A stretch of DNA of 56,122 nucleotides from NCBI GenBank assembly GCA_947455725.1, contig CANGPL010000013.1, positions 1 to 56,122 of the forward strand, read 5' to 3'. The translations under genes and the position numbers were made by a program. Origin of the DNA: Hyphomicrobiales bacterium (GTDB lineage: Bacteria; Pseudomonadota; Alphaproteobacteria; Rhizobiales; Beijerinckiaceae). The notes beneath the pieces were generated by a model. The model made no database searches and had not been told where the DNA came from. It saw only the letters and a program-made list of their open reading frames with translations. How positions within the stretch are numbered: the stretch's first letter is position 1; the number at the start of each line of letters is the position of its first letter. Below are positions 25,227 through 36,371 of this stretch, piece after piece.

Positions 25227-26666
25227 TCAACGCTCCCAAGCGGGTTTGCCAGTGGGTATCGCGTAGGGCGATAGGCTGCGCTTTAAAAATTTGCCATCGG
25301 ATTTTTCACCCGTAATGCGGCCATCCTCGGCCACCACTTTTCCGCGCAGCATCGTCAGCGACGGCCAGCCCGTGACGTGGATCCCTTCATAGGGCGTGTA
25401 ATCGGCGCCATGGTGCATCAGCTCTTGGCGGATCGTTTCTTTTCGGTTCGGGTCCCATAGGACGATATCGGCATCAAAGCCGGGCGCGATGGAGCCTTTA
25501 TGCGGATAAAGCCCGTAAAGCTTGGCGTGGTTGGTGGAGGTGAGCGCGACAAACTCATTGATCGTTATGCGGCCTTCGACGACGCCCTTTGAATAGAGAA
25601 TTTGCAGCCGCGTCTCGACGCCCGGAATACCGTTTGGCACCCAACGGAAGGACGTGCGCGCTTTTGGATTTTTCTTGCCCTGAGGCCCTTCGAAGTAAAA
25701 CGGGCAATGATCGGATGAGAAGGTTTGGAACACGCCGGAGCGGATGCCCTCCCAAATCGCCTCCCAATTCGCTTCATCGCGCGGCGGCGGCGAGCAGACA
25801 TATTTGCCGCCCGTTTCGTCCATATTGAGCCCTTTAAGATCATTGGCGGTGAGTGCAATATATTGCGGGCAGGTCTCGCCATAGATTTTAAGGCCGCGCT
25901 GCTGCGCCCAGCGGATTTGCTCCATTGGCTCGCGACCCGAGACATGCACGACCATGATCGGCACATCGGTCAATTCGGCATGGCTGATGGCGCGGTGCGT
26001 GGCCTCGCGTTCAACCGAAGGCGGGCGTGAAGTCGCGTGATAATAGGGTGCAATCTTGCCCGCTTGCTCAAGCTTTTGCGTCATAAACTTGATGGCGTCA
26101 TAGCCCTCGCAATGCACCATCACGAGCGCGCCGCAGCCGCGCGCGCAATCGAATACTTCTAAAAGCTCACGGTCGTTTAAAACGAGATCATCATAGGTCA
26201 TGAACACTTTAAACGAGGTGTAGCCATCACCAACCAAAGCCGGCAATTCTTGGCCCAAGACGCTCGGGCTAGGATCGCTGATGATGAGATGAAAGCCATA
26301 ATCGCAATAGGATTGGCCATCCGCCTCTTTATGATAGTCGGTCACGCTTTGGCGCAACGAGGCGCCACGCGGCTGCAGCGCGAAGGGCAGCACGGTGGTG
26401 TTGCCGCCCGCAATGGCCGAGCGTGTACCGCTTTCAAATCCATCGGCCATTGCAGGGCCACCAAAAGCGGGTTGCGCCAGATGGACATGGCTATCAATGC
26501 CGCCGGGCATGACATAAAGGCCTGACGCATCAATCGTCTTGGTGCCATCGGTGAGGCGTTCGGCAATGCTGACGATCTTACCGTCTCGAATACCAACATC
26601 GGCGCGCACCGTATCGGCGGCGGTTACCACTGTTCCACCACGGATGACGCAATCAAATTCGCTCAT
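25227..26666 (-). CDS. hydA: D-hydantoinase/dihydropyrimidinase family cyclic amidohydrolase
   Basis: 479-aa zinc amidohydrolase that opens hydantoin or dihydropyrimidine rings to N-carbamoyl amino acids. Metal ligands are present: DSHVHL (H60, H62), the carboxylated Lys in SFKVFMTYD, His in MVHCEG and VVHVSG, and the Asp in FSSDHCPF. It is the first gene of the minus-strand operon that includes the ABC importer, a racemase and a second amidohydrolase. No N-carbamoylase is found in the window, so the next step is either done by the CodA-like enzyme or encoded elsewhere. Phenylhydantoinase or aminohydrolase activity on another cyclic amide cannot be excluded. Confidence 0.92.
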   Translation of the reverse strand: MSEFDCVIRGGTVVTAADTVRADVGIRDGKIVSIAERLTDGTKTIDASGLYVMPGGIDSHVHLAQPAFGGPAMADGFESGTRSAIAGGNTTVLPFALQPRGASLRQSVTDYHKEADGQSYCDYGFHLIISDPSPSVLGQELPALVGDGYTSFKVFMTYDDLVLNDRELLEVFDCARGCGALVMVHCEGYDAIKFMTQKLEQAGKIAPYYHATSRPPSVEREATHRAISHAELTDVPIMVVHVSGREPMEQIRWAQQRGLKIYGETCPQYIALTANDLKGLNMDETGGKYVCSPPPRDEANWEAIWEGIRSGVFQTFSSDHCPFYFEGPQGKKNPKARTSFRWVPNGIPGVETRLQILYSKGVVEGRITINEFVALTSTNHAKLYGLYPHKGSIAPGFDADIVLWDPNRKETIRQELMHHGADYTPYEGIHVTGWPSLTMLRGKVVAEDGRITGEKSDGKFLKRSLSPYAIPTGKPAWER

Positions 26667-26805
26667 GGTTTTCCGGTCCCTTGTGAGAAATTATTATCTG
26701 ATAGGAATAACGATGATCGCGGGCGTGACAAGATCTTAGCCTTGTCGAACTGTTCAAGAAGCGTGCAAAGCGCCGCTCAATGGTGATGATAATTTGGGCA
26801 TAGCG

Positions 26806-26841
26806 ATAAAAAGAGGCCCCAAGCGTTTTGCTGGGGCCTCT
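26806..26841 (-). terminator. Rho-independent terminator of the monooxygenase gene
   Basis: Reading the minus strand: stem AGAGGCCCC/GGGGCCTCT extended by AGC/GCT across one bulged base, loop of about five bases, then a TTTTT run (26811-26807). It follows the stop at 26883 by about 40 bp and separates that gene from the hydantoinase operon. Confidence 0.9.
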
Positions 26842-26882
26842 CGCGCCTTATCGAAAGTTCGGACGTTTCAAGAAACGCCGGA

Positions 26883-28682
26883 TCAGGATTTATGAAAGGA
26901 AGGTTGCAGCCCGTAAACGGGTGTTGGTATCCCCTCATAGCGCGCCTTTAATTGCAGCGCGAGGAATTGCGAATAATGCCGCGATTGATGGAGATTGCCG
27001 CCATGCAACCAGAGATTTTCTTGGTTGGTTGGCTTCCACATATTGCGTTGCTCGCCTTCCCATGGGCCGGGGTCTTTGGGTGTGTTTGAACCAAGGCCCC
27101 AGACTTTACCGACTTTATCGGCGGTCTTTTGATCTATAAGATCGGCCAGCCATCCATTCATTGAGCCATAGCCGGTGGCATAGACGATAACATCGGCTGG
27201 TATTTCTTTGCCATCGGTGAGTTTAACGCCGTTCGCGGTGATTTCTTCCACCTGTCCGGCGACAAGTTTAATCTTACCGTCGATAATCAATTGCGACGCG
27301 CCAATATCGATATAATAGCCGGAGCCGCGACGGAGATATTTCATAAAGAGGCCAGACTCATCGGCACCGAAATCTAGTTGGAAGCCCGCTTTTTCGAGCG
27401 CTTTATAAAATTCGGCGTCGACTTCTCTTATCTTATCATAAACCGGTTTTTGGAACGTATGCAGAATGGCATAAGGCACCGACGCAAAGATTAAATCCGC
27501 TTTGGCCGTTGTCATGCCGGATTGCACCGCGCGCTCGGAATAGAGATCGCCCAATCCAATTTCCATAAGGGAGTCGGAGCGGACAATATGGGTCGATGAG
27601 CGCTGGATCATCGTTACATCAATGCCGTTTTCATAAAGCGCGGCTGAGATATCATGGGCCGAATTATTCGATCCAATGACGACGACTTTCTTTCCCTTAT
27701 AGCCGTCCGGCCCCGGATGTTGTGAGGAGTGGTGTTGCTCGCCTTTAAAATTTTCCATGCCTTTGAAGTGAGGCAAATTGGCTTTGCCCGACATGCCGGT
27801 GGCGAAGACCAATTGCTTGGGATGGAGAACAATTTCTTGGCCATCACGATCAACTGTTACGGTCCATTCCCTCTTTGCTTCGTCATAGGTCGCGGATTTA
27901 GCCGTTGTCTTGGTCCAATAATTCAGCTCCATGACTTTGCTGTACATTTCGAGCCAATCACCAATCTTGTCTTTGGGTGAAAAGACCGGCCAATTTTTTG
28001 GAAAATCAATATAGGGCAGATGATCATACCAAACCGGATCATGCAGGCAGAGGGATTTATAGCGCTTGCGCCAGCTATCGCCCGGACGATCGTTTTTCTC
28101 GATGATGATGGTTGGAACGCCAAGCTGGCGAAGCCGCGCGCCGAGCGCGATGCCGCCTTGGCCGCCACCGATAATCACGACATAAGGCTGTTTGGTATAG
28201 CCTAAGGTGGTGGCTTCCTCGTCGCACTCTTCTTTCCACGATTTTTCGCCGACATTCACACCATGCTTGGCGCCGAGTGGGCGTGAAAATCCTGCCTTTT
28301 CTTCATGGCCTTTAAGCTCGACCATCGTCGTTAGCAGCGTCCAGATCAGGCCATCGCGAATGCGGATCAAGCCATAACCGCGTGCCACTTCCGTTTCAAA
28401 AGTAAACCACGCTTCGGTGATATTGCCATTAACGGATACGGGCTCCTTGTCATAGACGAGCCACTGGCTAGGCTTCGCACGCGCCAGACACTGCTTCAGC
28501 ATATCGTGAACCTGATCGCGCCCCTCCATGGTTTTGATATTCCAGGTGAAGGTAACGAGATCGCGCCAATAGCAATCCTCTGCAAAGAGATTGACGGCGG
28601 CTTCAACATCGCCCTTTGCGAGCGTATCACCAAATGAATCAAGAAAAACCTGTGCCTGTCCAGCAGGCGTCTTATCCAGCAT
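26883..28682 (-). CDS. Flavin-containing monooxygenase with N-terminal NTF2-like domain
   Basis: 599-aa FAD/NAD(P)H monooxygenase. Residues ~10-130 form an NTF2-like domain; the FAD-binding GGGQGGIALG is near residue 172 and the NADP-binding IGSNNSAHD near 334. Just before the latter is FKGEQHHSSQH, which fits the FMO fingerprint F-x-G-x3-H-x3-(Y/F) except that the last position is His. The start ATG has GGGAGGA upstream. It is transcribed alone (terminator at 26806-26841) or together with the upstream isomerase-like gene. YUCCA-like indole-pyruvate oxidation or N/S-oxygenation are possible; the substrate is not evident. Confidence 0.85.
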   Translation of the reverse strand: MLDKTPAGQAQVFLDSFGDTLAKGDVEAAVNLFAEDCYWRDLVTFTWNIKTMEGRDQVHDMLKQCLARAKPSQWLVYDKEPVSVNGNITEAWFTFETEVARGYGLIRIRDGLIWTLLTTMVELKGHEEKAGFSRPLGAKHGVNVGEKSWKEECDEEATTLGYTKQPYVVIIGGGQGGIALGARLRQLGVPTIIIEKNDRPGDSWRKRYKSLCLHDPVWYDHLPYIDFPKNWPVFSPKDKIGDWLEMYSKVMELNYWTKTTAKSATYDEAKREWTVTVDRDGQEIVLHPKQLVFATGMSGKANLPHFKGMENFKGEQHHSSQHPGPDGYKGKKVVVIGSNNSAHDISAALYENGIDVTMIQRSSTHIVRSDSLMEIGLGDLYSERAVQSGMTTAKADLIFASVPYAILHTFQKPVYDKIREVDAEFYKALEKAGFQLDFGADESGLFMKYLRRGSGYYIDIGASQLIIDGKIKLVAGQVEEITANGVKLTDGKEIPADVIVYATGYGSMNGWLADLIDQKTADKVGKVWGLGSNTPKDPGPWEGEQRNMWKPTNQENLWLHGGNLHQSRHYSQFLALQLKARYEGIPTPVYGLQPSFHKS

Positions 28683-28896
28683 GCAATCCTCCCGAATTTT
28701 TATCCAATGCCGAGCGTTTGATCACGCTTCAGTCGTTCTCGTTTTACGCGGTATGCTTACATTATGCTTAGATATTCAAGGCGTATCTGGCTGATTTTCA
28801 ACCAGCAAAAAGTGTTTCACAAAATTCCCCGCTGCGCAATCTCTGCCTTCCGTCACAGTCGAGGAAAGTGCGGCGGGATAAGAGGATCCGCCTCAC

Positions 28897-29664
28897 TCAA
28901 CCCGCGATGGGGCGCGTATAGAGTTGTCCGAATTGCGGCAGGGAATCGTTAAGCCCCGCAAGGCGGATCAGATGCCATAAAATCGCGTGATTGCTGGACG
29001 TAACCGGCTTTCCAATTTCCTTTTCAAGCGAGGCGGCAAAGCTTACCGCGCGGATACTGGTGCAGGAAATAAACACGCCTTCAACGGCGAGGTCGGCCGC
29101 TGCCTTTCGTGCAGCCTCTGCAACGGCTGCTTCCGAAATCTTGGCGACAATATTATCATCCGGCTCTTCGAAAGACACAAAGACAGGAATGGTTAAGCCA
29201 CGGGCTTCAAGCCCGGCTGCTATGGCTTCATTTACTGTGCGCGAATAGGGTGTGACCACCGCAATGCGCTTAACGGACAGTGCTTTAAACGCCTCGACGC
29301 AGGCATTGACGGGGTTACTCACTTCAACCTTGTCATGAACCGATTGCACTAGCTCTTTTATCGGCTCATCGCCAATCAACATGGCGGCTGATGTGCAGGC
29401 AAAGCCAATCGAATTAAAATCCCATGGCACAGGCAATAAGCGCGCGGCCTCGGGTATTAACGGCTTCATGGCCATCAGCGTGTCGCGATTGATCTGGAAA
29501 TCATTATAGATGCGCGACTGATAGAGTGCCACGCCGGGAAGAGATGCGAAAATTTGTCGCGCCTCATATTCAATCGTTTGATCCGAGCGCAAAACGATAA
29601 GGCCAATACGGGCCCGGCTTCCAAGGCCAGCATCTAAATGGGGCACAAGTGTTTCATAGCGCAT
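28897..29664 (-). CDS. Maleate isomerase/Asp-Glu racemase superfamily protein
   Basis: 255-aa member of the Cys-Cys superfamily that includes maleate cis-trans isomerase, arylmalonate decarboxylase and Asp racemase. Candidate catalytic cysteines are in GFACTSAAM and FISCTSIRA. The ATG at 29664 is chosen because GGGAGG lies at the right distance; an upstream in-frame start at 29697 lacks one. It is divergent from the D-amino-acid dehydrogenase operon across about 156 bp that must hold both promoters. It is not closely similar to the hydantoin-type racemase at 19535-20272. Exact reaction not assigned. Confidence 0.8.
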   Translation of the reverse strand: MRYETLVPHLDAGLGSRARIGLIVLRSDQTIEYEARQIFASLPGVALYQSRIYNDFQINRDTLMAMKPLIPEAARLLPVPWDFNSIGFACTSAAMLIGDEPIKELVQSVHDKVEVSNPVNACVEAFKALSVKRIAVVTPYSRTVNEAIAAGLEARGLTIPVFVSFEEPDDNIVAKISEAAVAEAARKAAADLAVEGVFISCTSIRAVSFAASLEKEIGKPVTSSNHAILWHLIRLAGLNDSLPQFGQLYTRPIAG

Positions 29665-29820
29665 GCAATGGGCCTCCCAAGCCTTTTGAGCCAGCAAAGC
29701 ACAAGTTGCGCGGATGTCAAACGGCGCAAATGCGAGGGGAGGAATGCATCTTGTGAAGCCAAACCGGGCGGGCTAGGCTTTGAAGGTTCGCCCGTTTCCG
29801 ACGGTAAAAAGGGTTGTGAG

Positions 29821-31083
29821 ATGAAAATTGCTGTACTCGGTGCCGGTGTTATTGGCGTAACCACGGCCTATGAATTGGCCAAAGATGGCCATGAGGTGGT
29901 GGTGATTGACCGTCTATCGGATGCAGCATCGGAAACGAGCTTTGCCAATGCGGGCCTCGTCGCCCCAGGCCACGCCTATACCTGGGCCTCGCCCAAAGCG
30001 CCGCGTATTTTGCTGCGCTCTTTGATGGATGAGAGCGCCGCCTTGCGGTTTAAACCGAGCCTTGATCCGCAGCTTTGGTGGTGGACATGGTTGTTTTTGA
30101 AAAATTGTACCGCTGAGGCTGCACGCACCAATACCAAGCGCAAAGTGCATTTGTGCATGTATTCACAAAAGCAGCTTGATCGACTGATTGCAGACACCGG
30201 CATCAAGCATCACCGCGTTGAGGGTGGCTTGATGTATCTGTATCGCTCGCAGGAATCGTTTGAGCGCGGGGCCAAGAATTGCACGATCCTATCCGAAGAA
30301 GGGCTTGATATTCGCCCTGTATCCGCGGCAGAGGCGGCGGCTCTTGATCCTGCGCTGGATCCGGTGAAGCACAAGTTTAAAGGTGCGCTTTATTGCCCAA
30401 CCGATGAAAGTGGCGATGCGCGCCTCTTTACGCGGGAACTCGCCAAACATTGCGCTGAAAAATATGGCGTTCAATTTCGCTATAACACGGAAATTATCGG
30501 ATTTGAAACATCAGGCGGAAAAGTAACCTCTGTTCGTCTGTCCGATGGCATTTTATCGGCTGATACCTTTGTGATGTGCCTTGGTGTGTTTAGCCCGCAG
30601 CTCTCTAAACAGCTTGGCACGCGTTTGCCGGTCTATCCGATCAAAGGTTATTCGGTGACGCTTCCGATTGAGGGCGCGAATAATGTGCCGCGCTTTGGTG
30701 GCGTGGATGAGGATAATCTCACCGCATATGCGCGCTTTGGTGATCGCTTCCGTGTGACGGCGACGGCCGAATTTGCGGGCTTTGATAAATCGCACCGGCC
30801 TTCTGATTATGCCCATATGCTCAAATCGATCAAAGAATTGTTCCCGGACGCGGCCAATTACGACAAGCCGGATTATTGGGCCGGTTTACGCCCGATGACG
30901 CCGGAAGGAACGCCAATTTTTGGGCGTGGCAAGTTTGATAATCTCTATTTCAATACCGGCCACGGCCATATTGGCTGGACAATGTCTTGCGGATCGGGCC
31001 GGATAACGGCTGACCTGATCGCTGGGCGTAAACCTGCTATCGATTTAACGGGCATGGACATCAGCCTGAATTCCGTGCGTTAA
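29821..31083 (+). CDS. dadA: D-amino-acid dehydrogenase (DadA-type FAD oxidoreductase)
   Basis: 420-aa FAD enzyme of the DadA family, which oxidises D-amino acids to 2-oxo acids and passes electrons to the respiratory chain. FAD motif VLGAGVIGVTTAYELA at the N-terminus; NAGLVAPGHAYTWASPKAP and the C-terminal GLRPMTPEGTPIFG and NTGHGHIGWTMSCGSG blocks are diagnostic. The ATG at 29821 is chosen because the FAD motif must be near the N-terminus; the frame runs 61 codons further up without support. It is first in an operon with the indolepyruvate oxidoreductase (42-bp gap) and a GMC oxidoreductase. Glycine or sarcosine oxidase-like activity is less likely. Confidence 0.9.
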   Translation: MKIAVLGAGVIGVTTAYELAKDGHEVVVIDRLSDAASETSFANAGLVAPGHAYTWASPKAPRILLRSLMDESAALRFKPSLDPQLWWWTWLFLKNCTAEAARTNTKRKVHLCMYSQKQLDRLIADTGIKHHRVEGGLMYLYRSQESFERGAKNCTILSEEGLDIRPVSAAEAAALDPALDPVKHKFKGALYCPTDESGDARLFTRELAKHCAEKYGVQFRYNTEIIGFETSGGKVTSVRLSDGILSADTFVMCLGVFSPQLSKQLGTRLPVYPIKGYSVTLPIEGANNVPRFGGVDEDNLTAYARFGDRFRVTATAEFAGFDKSHRPSDYAHMLKSIKELFPDAANYDKPDYWAGLRPMTPEGTPIFGRGKFDNLYFNTGHGHIGWTMSCGSGRITADLIAGRKPAIDLTGMDISLNSVR

Positions 31084-31125
31084 AGAGATAAAAGAAACGG
31101 GGCGGAAAAGGGCTTAAGAAAAACC

Positions 31126-34100
31126 ATGTCGCTTGCTGAGGTAAAGCTCGACGATAAATACACGCTCGAAGAGGGCCGTATCTATCTTAATGGGACGCAG
31201 GCGCTGATCCGGCTTGCGCTTGTTCAAGCCCGTGTGGACAAAAGCAAGGGCTTACATACGCGCGGCTTTGTCACCGGATATCGCGGCTCGCCTTTGGGCG
31301 CCATTGATCAGGCGATGGAGCAGGCGAAGAGCGCCGTTCAAGAAGCGGGCATTGTGTTCACGCCCGGCGTGAATGAGGATTTAGCTGCGACCGCCATTTT
31401 AGGTACACAGCAAATCAATATTGTCGAGAAGGCGGCGTGTGAAGGCGTCTTCGCGCTGTGGTATGGCAAAGGGCCGGGCGTTGATCGCTCGGGCGATGCG
31501 TTTAAGCATGGCAATTTAGCCGGTAGTGCGCCGCTTGGTGGTGTGTTGTTGCTTTTGGGCGATGACCATACGTGTAAATCATCCACCACATCGCATCAAA
31601 GCGAATTCGGCATGGTGGATGCGATGATCCCGGTGGTTAATCCCGCAGGGCTTGCTGATATCATTCCGTTTGGATTGTTTGGTCTTGCGCTTTCGCGGTT
31701 CTCAGGCTGTTGGACATCGATGAAGCTTGTCGCCGAGACGATGGATTCATCGGCCTCGATTACGATTGCACTCGATGCAGGCCATTTCGTTACGCCTGAC
31801 TTTGATGCGCCCGAAGGGGGATTGCATATTCGTTGGCCTGATCCACCGCAGGAGCAAGAGCGCCGATTACATTTGCATAAATTGCGCGCCGTTCATGCGT
31901 TTGCGCGTGCTAATCGAATTGACCGCGAAGAAATGCGGGGCCTAAAAAAACGTATCGGTATTGTTACTACCGGCAAATCCTATCTCGATGTTCGTCAGGC
32001 GCTTGAACTTTTGGGGATTGATGAAGCCCGCGCTTTAGAAATCGGATTATCCATTTATAAAGTTGGGCTTGTCTGGCCACTTGAACCGCAAGGCATCCGC
32101 AGCTTTGCCGAAGGGCACGATACGCTGCTGGTGGTTGAGGAAAAGCGGCCTTTGCTTGAAGGCCAGATTAAAGACTTGCTCTATGATCTTGCCCCCGAGA
32201 AACGCCCAAAGATTTATGGCAAATCGGGGCCAAACGGCGCTTTGTGGTTACCCTCGCATGATGATTTAACGCCAACGCGCATTGCAGGTGTGATTGGCAA
32301 AACCATCCTTGAGTTAATAGCGGATGCGCAGATAAGTTCTGCGCTATCCGATCTCGAAACGATTGAGCAAAAGCGGCAATTGGCAAAGCCTGCGAGCGTT
32401 GCGCGTTCGATGTATTTTTGCTCGGGCTGCCCGCATAGCAGCTCGACAAAAATTCCGGAAGGTAGCCGTGGCATGGGCGGTATTGGCTGCCATTGGATGT
32501 CGCTCTGGATGGATCGCTCGATCTCGCTTTATACCCATATGGGTGCTGAGGGCGCGAACTGGATTGGACAATCGCCCTTTGTGCCAACAAAACATGTGTT
32601 TCAAAACATTGGCGATGGAACCTATTTCCATTCCGGCCTCTTGGCCATTCGCGCCAATGTCGCGGCTAAAACCAATATTACCTATAAGATTTTGTTTAAT
32701 GATGCGGTCGCGATGACGGGTGGGCAAAAGCATGATGGCCCACTTTCGCCTGATCGAATCGCCTGGCAAGTACGCGCCGAAGGCGTCGAGCGCATCGCGA
32801 TTGTAACGGAAGATATAGACCGGCATAGCGGCGTATCCTATCCGCCTGGCACAACGATCCATGATCGCGATGATATTGACGAAGTGCAACGCGAATTGCG
32901 CGAGGTGCAGGGTACATCGACGCTGATTTATGATCAGACCTGTGCGTCTGAAAAGCGACGCCGGCAAAAGCGCGGCACGATGGCCGATAGCCCGATCCGC
33001 GCGATGATCAATGAGCAGGTTTGCGAAGGCTGCGGTGATTGCTCGGTTAAATCGAATTGCGTCTCGGTTGTTCCGCTCGACACCGAATTTGGGACCAAGC
33101 GCCGCATCCATCAATCGTCCTGCAACAAAGATCTATCTTGCGTTAAAGGCTTCTGCCCAAGCTTTGTTACGATTGAAGGCGGCGTGTTGCGTAAGCCCGA
33201 AGGCTCCGACTTGACGGCCTTACTCGCAAAGCCTTTGCCGGATGCCCATCAAACAGGGCTTGATCGCCCGTGGAATATTTTTGTAGCGGGTGTTGGTGGC
33301 AATGGCGTTGTAACCATTGGCGCGGTGCTCGCAATGGCCGCTCATCTTGAGGGCAAGGGATGCTCAACGCTCGATATGATCGGTATGGCTCAACGCGGCG
33401 GGTCGGTGACATCGCATATTCGGGTTGCGAAATCGCAAAATGATTTAACCGCCGTTCGCATCCCCGCGCAATCGAGCGATCTCGTATTGGCGTGCGATGT
33501 GGTTACCGTATTGGGGGCCGAAAGTAAGGCGCTGATCGGCAAAGATACAACGCATATTGTTTTAAACAGCGAAGAGACGATTACCGGACAATTTGTCCGA
33601 AACCGCAATGCGCGCTTTGATGTTTCTCGCTTGCAATCGGAGCTCGCCGATTGGTCAGGCACCAACACAATCGAAACGCTCAATGCCGGTTTGATCGCTA
33701 CCTCACTCTTGGGCGATGCGATTGGCGCGAATATGATCATGGTGGGTTATGCATTGCAAAAGGGGCTTATTCCGATCTCGCCTCTTGCTCTTGAAAAGGC
33801 GATTGAACTGAACCGCGTCTCGGTGGAGATGAACAAGAAAGCGCTTCAGATTGGCCGTTTGCTCGCACTTGATATCAAGGCTGTTGATCATCTTCTGCCG
33901 ACAGCAAAGACCGTTGCAGCCTTTGCGCATCGCCGCCTATCGCAATCGCTCGATGAGACCATCACACGTCGCGTCAGTTTCTTAACGGATTACCAGAATG
34001 TGGCCTACGGCGAACGCTATCAGACGGCGCTCTCACGCGTCATGCGCGTTGAAGAAAAGATAACGGGTAGCGTTGGGCCTTTATCAGAAGCGGTCGCTAA

Positions 34101-34623
34101 AAATCTATTTCATCTGATGGCGATCAAAGATGAGTATGAAGTCGCGCGGCTTTATTCAAGCGCCTCGTTTAAAGCGCAGCTCAATGAGAATTTTTCGGAT
34201 TACCGTCAGATCAAGGTCCATCTTGCTCCGCCTTTGCTTGCCAAGCGTGATCCGATAACAGGCGAGCCTCGCAAGATGGCGTTTGGTCCTTGGATATTAA
34301 AAGCCTTCCCGCTTCTTGCTGCGTTAAAATTTCTTCGCGGCACCGTTTTCGATGTGTTTGGAAAAACCGAAGAGCGCAAGCGCGAGCGGCAATGGTTGGC
34401 CGATTATGAAGACCTGATCAGCGAAGTATTGGAGTCAGTAACGCCGACCAATCTTCAAGAGGCTGCGGTCCTCTTGTCGGTCCCTGAGGAGATCAAAGGC
34501 TTTGGCCATGTACGCGAGAAAGCGATGGCATTGGCAGCCACGCGCTTGGTGCAATTAAAGGCCGAATTTTATGGGGTAGCGATGCCGCTTGAGAAAAAAG
34601 AAGCAGTTGAGGTAATTGGTTGA
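31126..34623 (+). CDS. Indolepyruvate ferredoxin oxidoreductase, fused alpha-beta chain
   Basis: 1165-aa single-chain 2-oxoacid:ferredoxin oxidoreductase that decarboxylates aryl or branched 2-oxo acids to acyl-CoA. Order of parts: N-terminal pyrimidine-binding domain ([12 protein letters not shown]), a TPP-binding domain with GDGTYFHSG (~496) and the later [11 protein letters not shown], a Cys-rich Fe-S segment [13 protein letters not shown] (~633) with SSCNKD and CVKGFCPSF after it, then the gamma-type domain ([11 protein letters not shown], ~722). Archaeal enzymes split these into IorA and IorB; the fused form is usual in proteobacteria. It follows the D-amino-acid dehydrogenase, whose product is its substrate class, and overlaps the GMC gene (TTGA). 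Confidence 0.92.
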   Translation: MSLAEVKLDDKYTLEEGRIYLNGTQALIRLALVQARVDKSKGLHTRGFVTGYRGSPLGAIDQAMEQAKSAVQEAGIVFTPGVNEDLAATAILGTQQINIVEKAACEGVFALWYGKGPGVDRSGDAFKHGNLAGSAPLGGVLLLLGDDHTCKSSTTSHQSEFGMVDAMIPVVNPAGLADIIPFGLFGLALSRFSGCWTSMKLVAETMDSSASITIALDAGHFVTPDFDAPEGGLHIRWPDPPQEQERRLHLHKLRAVHAFARANRIDREEMRGLKKRIGIVTTGKSYLDVRQALELLGIDEARALEIGLSIYKVGLVWPLEPQGIRSFAEGHDTLLVVEEKRPLLEGQIKDLLYDLAPEKRPKIYGKSGPNGALWLPSHDDLTPTRIAGVIGKTILELIADAQISSALSDLETIEQKRQLAKPASVARSMYFCSGCPHSSSTKIPEGSRGMGGIGCHWMSLWMDRSISLYTHMGAEGANWIGQSPFVPTKHVFQNIGDGTYFHSGLLAIRANVAAKTNITYKILFNDAVAMTGGQKHDGPLSPDRIAWQVRAEGVERIAIVTEDIDRHSGVSYPPGTTIHDRDDIDEVQRELREVQGTSTLIYDQTCASEKRRRQKRGTMADSPIRAMINEQVCEGCGDCSVKSNCVSVVPLDTEFGTKRRIHQSSCNKDLSCVKGFCPSFVTIEGGVLRKPEGSDLTALLAKPLPDAHQTGLDRPWNIFVAGVGGNGVVTIGAVLAMAAHLEGKGCSTLDMIGMAQRGGSVTSHIRVAKSQNDLTAVRIPAQSSDLVLACDVVTVLGAESKALIGKDTTHIVLNSEETITGQFVRNRNARFDVSRLQSELADWSGTNTIETLNAGLIATSLLGDAIGANMIMVGYALQKGLIPISPLALEKAIELNRVSVEMNKKALQIGRLLALDIKAVDHLLPTAKTVAAFAHRRLSQSLDETITRRVSFLTDYQNVAYGERYQTALSRVMRVEEKITGSVGPLSEAVAKNLFHLMAIKDEYEVARLYSSASFKAQLNENFSDYRQIKVHLAPPLLAKRDPITGEPRKMAFGPWILKAFPLLAALKFLRGTVFDVFGKTEERKRERQWLADYEDLISEVLESVTPTNLQEAAVLLSVPEEIKGFGHVREKAMALAATRLVQLKAEFYGVAMPLEKKEAVEVIG

Positions 34624-36230
34624 TTAAAGAAATTGGCGAATTTGATTTTATTGTCGTGGGTGGCGGCTCGGCGGGGTGTGTTTTGGCCAATCGGCTGTCG
34701 GCTAATCCTCGGCATCGTGTCCTTCTCTTGGAGGCTGGCGGTAAGGATACCTATCCTTGGATCCATATTCCGGTTGGCTATCTCTATTGTATTGGCAATC
34801 CGAAAACGGATTGGATGTATAGAACCGAAACCGAAAAAGGATTGGGTAATCGCGCCATCGGCTATCCGCGCGGCAAGGTGATGGGCGGCTGCTCCTCCAT
34901 TAATGGCATGATTTATATGCGCGGGCAGGCGGCGGATTATGATGGCTGGGCGCAGATGGGGTGTACGGATTGGTCCTGGTCCGACGTGCTGCCGCTGTTC
35001 AAGCGCTCCGAAAAATACCATTCAGAGGCAGAAGACCACGGCACAGAGGGCGAAATGCTCGTACAGCATCAACGCTTGCATTGGCCTATTTTGGACGCGA
35101 TGCGTGAAGCAGCCGATGAGATGGGCATTCCGCGAACCGATGATTTTAATCGCGGCACCAATGAAGGCTCCGGCTATTTTGAAGTCACACAAAAATCGGG
35201 CGTTCGGTTGAGCGCGGCAAAGGCGTTTTTATCGTCCGAAGTGAAGAAGCGTTCTAATCTTAAAATTGTTACCAAAGCGCATGTGACCGCGTTAGAGCTT
35301 GAGGGCTCGTGGGTGCTTGGTATTCAGTTTTTACACAATGGTATTGCTGCACGCGCTTCGCTTTTGGGTCGGTTGGTGTTGACCGCAGGCTCGATTGGCA
35401 CGCCGCAGATTTTGATGCTCTCGGGCATTGGCCCTGCCGAGCATTTAAAGGAATTAGGTATTCACGTGCGGCGCGATGTGGCGGGTGTGGGCCGTAATCT
35501 GCAAGACCATTTGCAGCTTCGCACCTCGTTTCAAATCAAAGGCGCTGAAACGCTGAATGATCGCTCGTCTACGCTATGGGGCAAGGCGAAGATTGCGGCG
35601 GAATATCTGTTGAGTCGATCTGGGCCGATGGCGATGTCGCCGTCGCAGCTTGGCATTTTCACGTCGTCCGACCCGCGCTATACGACGCCGAATGTCGAGT
35701 TTCATATTCAACCTTTATCACTCGATGCATTTGGTCAACCGCTGCATACTTTTCCCGCGGTGACGGTATCGGTATGCAATCTCCGGCCTGAAAGCATCGG
35801 CTCGGTAACGCTTAAATCATCTGATCCGTTGGCAGCGCCCCGCATTGCGCCGAACTACCTCTCGACCCAAGCGGACCTTGATGTTGCTGTTCAATCGATT
35901 AGGCTCGCAAGAACGCTGATGGCGACCAAACGGCTTGCCGAATTTGCGCCCAAAGAAATGATGCCCGGTGCGCATCTCCAATCCCACCGAGAGTTGGAAG
36001 AGGCGGCGGGCAAAATCGCAACGACGATTTTTCACCCCGTCGGCACGGCGAAAATGGGCGCCAAGGACGATTCTATGGCGGTCGTCGATACGGACCTAAA
36101 GCTTCGGGGATTTGAAAATCTCTATGTGGCGGATGCCTCGGTGATGCCAAAAATCGTATCAGGCAATACCCATGCGCCGGTGGTGATGATTGCCGAGCGC
36201 GCGGCCGATATTTTGCGCCAATCGGCCTAA
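34620..36230 (+). CDS. GMC-family oxidoreductase (choline/alcohol dehydrogenase-like)
   Basis: 536-aa GMC flavoenzyme. FAD motif [18 protein letters not shown] starts at residue ~9; GMC signature 1 is in [18 protein letters not shown] and signature 2 in [16 protein letters not shown]. The C-terminal active-site His is in [10 protein letters not shown] and the Asn in [17 protein letters not shown]. The TTG start at 34620 overlaps the stop of the preceding gene (TTGA), with GAGG about 10 bases upstream; no ATG is available before the FAD motif. It oxidises an alcohol, most likely one in the same catabolic route. Annotation as choline dehydrogenase would be too specific. Confidence 0.88.
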   Translation: MIKEIGEFDFIVVGGGSAGCVLANRLSANPRHRVLLLEAGGKDTYPWIHIPVGYLYCIGNPKTDWMYRTETEKGLGNRAIGYPRGKVMGGCSSINGMIYMRGQAADYDGWAQMGCTDWSWSDVLPLFKRSEKYHSEAEDHGTEGEMLVQHQRLHWPILDAMREAADEMGIPRTDDFNRGTNEGSGYFEVTQKSGVRLSAAKAFLSSEVKKRSNLKIVTKAHVTALELEGSWVLGIQFLHNGIAARASLLGRLVLTAGSIGTPQILMLSGIGPAEHLKELGIHVRRDVAGVGRNLQDHLQLRTSFQIKGAETLNDRSSTLWGKAKIAAEYLLSRSGPMAMSPSQLGIFTSSDPRYTTPNVEFHIQPLSLDAFGQPLHTFPAVTVSVCNLRPESIGSVTLKSSDPLAAPRIAPNYLSTQADLDVAVQSIRLARTLMATKRLAEFAPKEMMPGAHLQSHRELEEAAGKIATTIFHPVGTAKMGAKDDSMAVVDTDLKLRGFENLYVADASVMPKIVSGNTHAPVVMIAERAADILRQSA

Positions 36231-36371
36231 TCGAACGGATTGACGAGTGTTTTCACGCTTGCGATGAGATTTTGAGACATAAATCGGCCTTTAGCCCCTG
36301 TGGCAGGCCTATTTTAAATTAAGACGTTGTGATTTTCCGGTTACTGGAATATTGAAACGCATAATCACATA

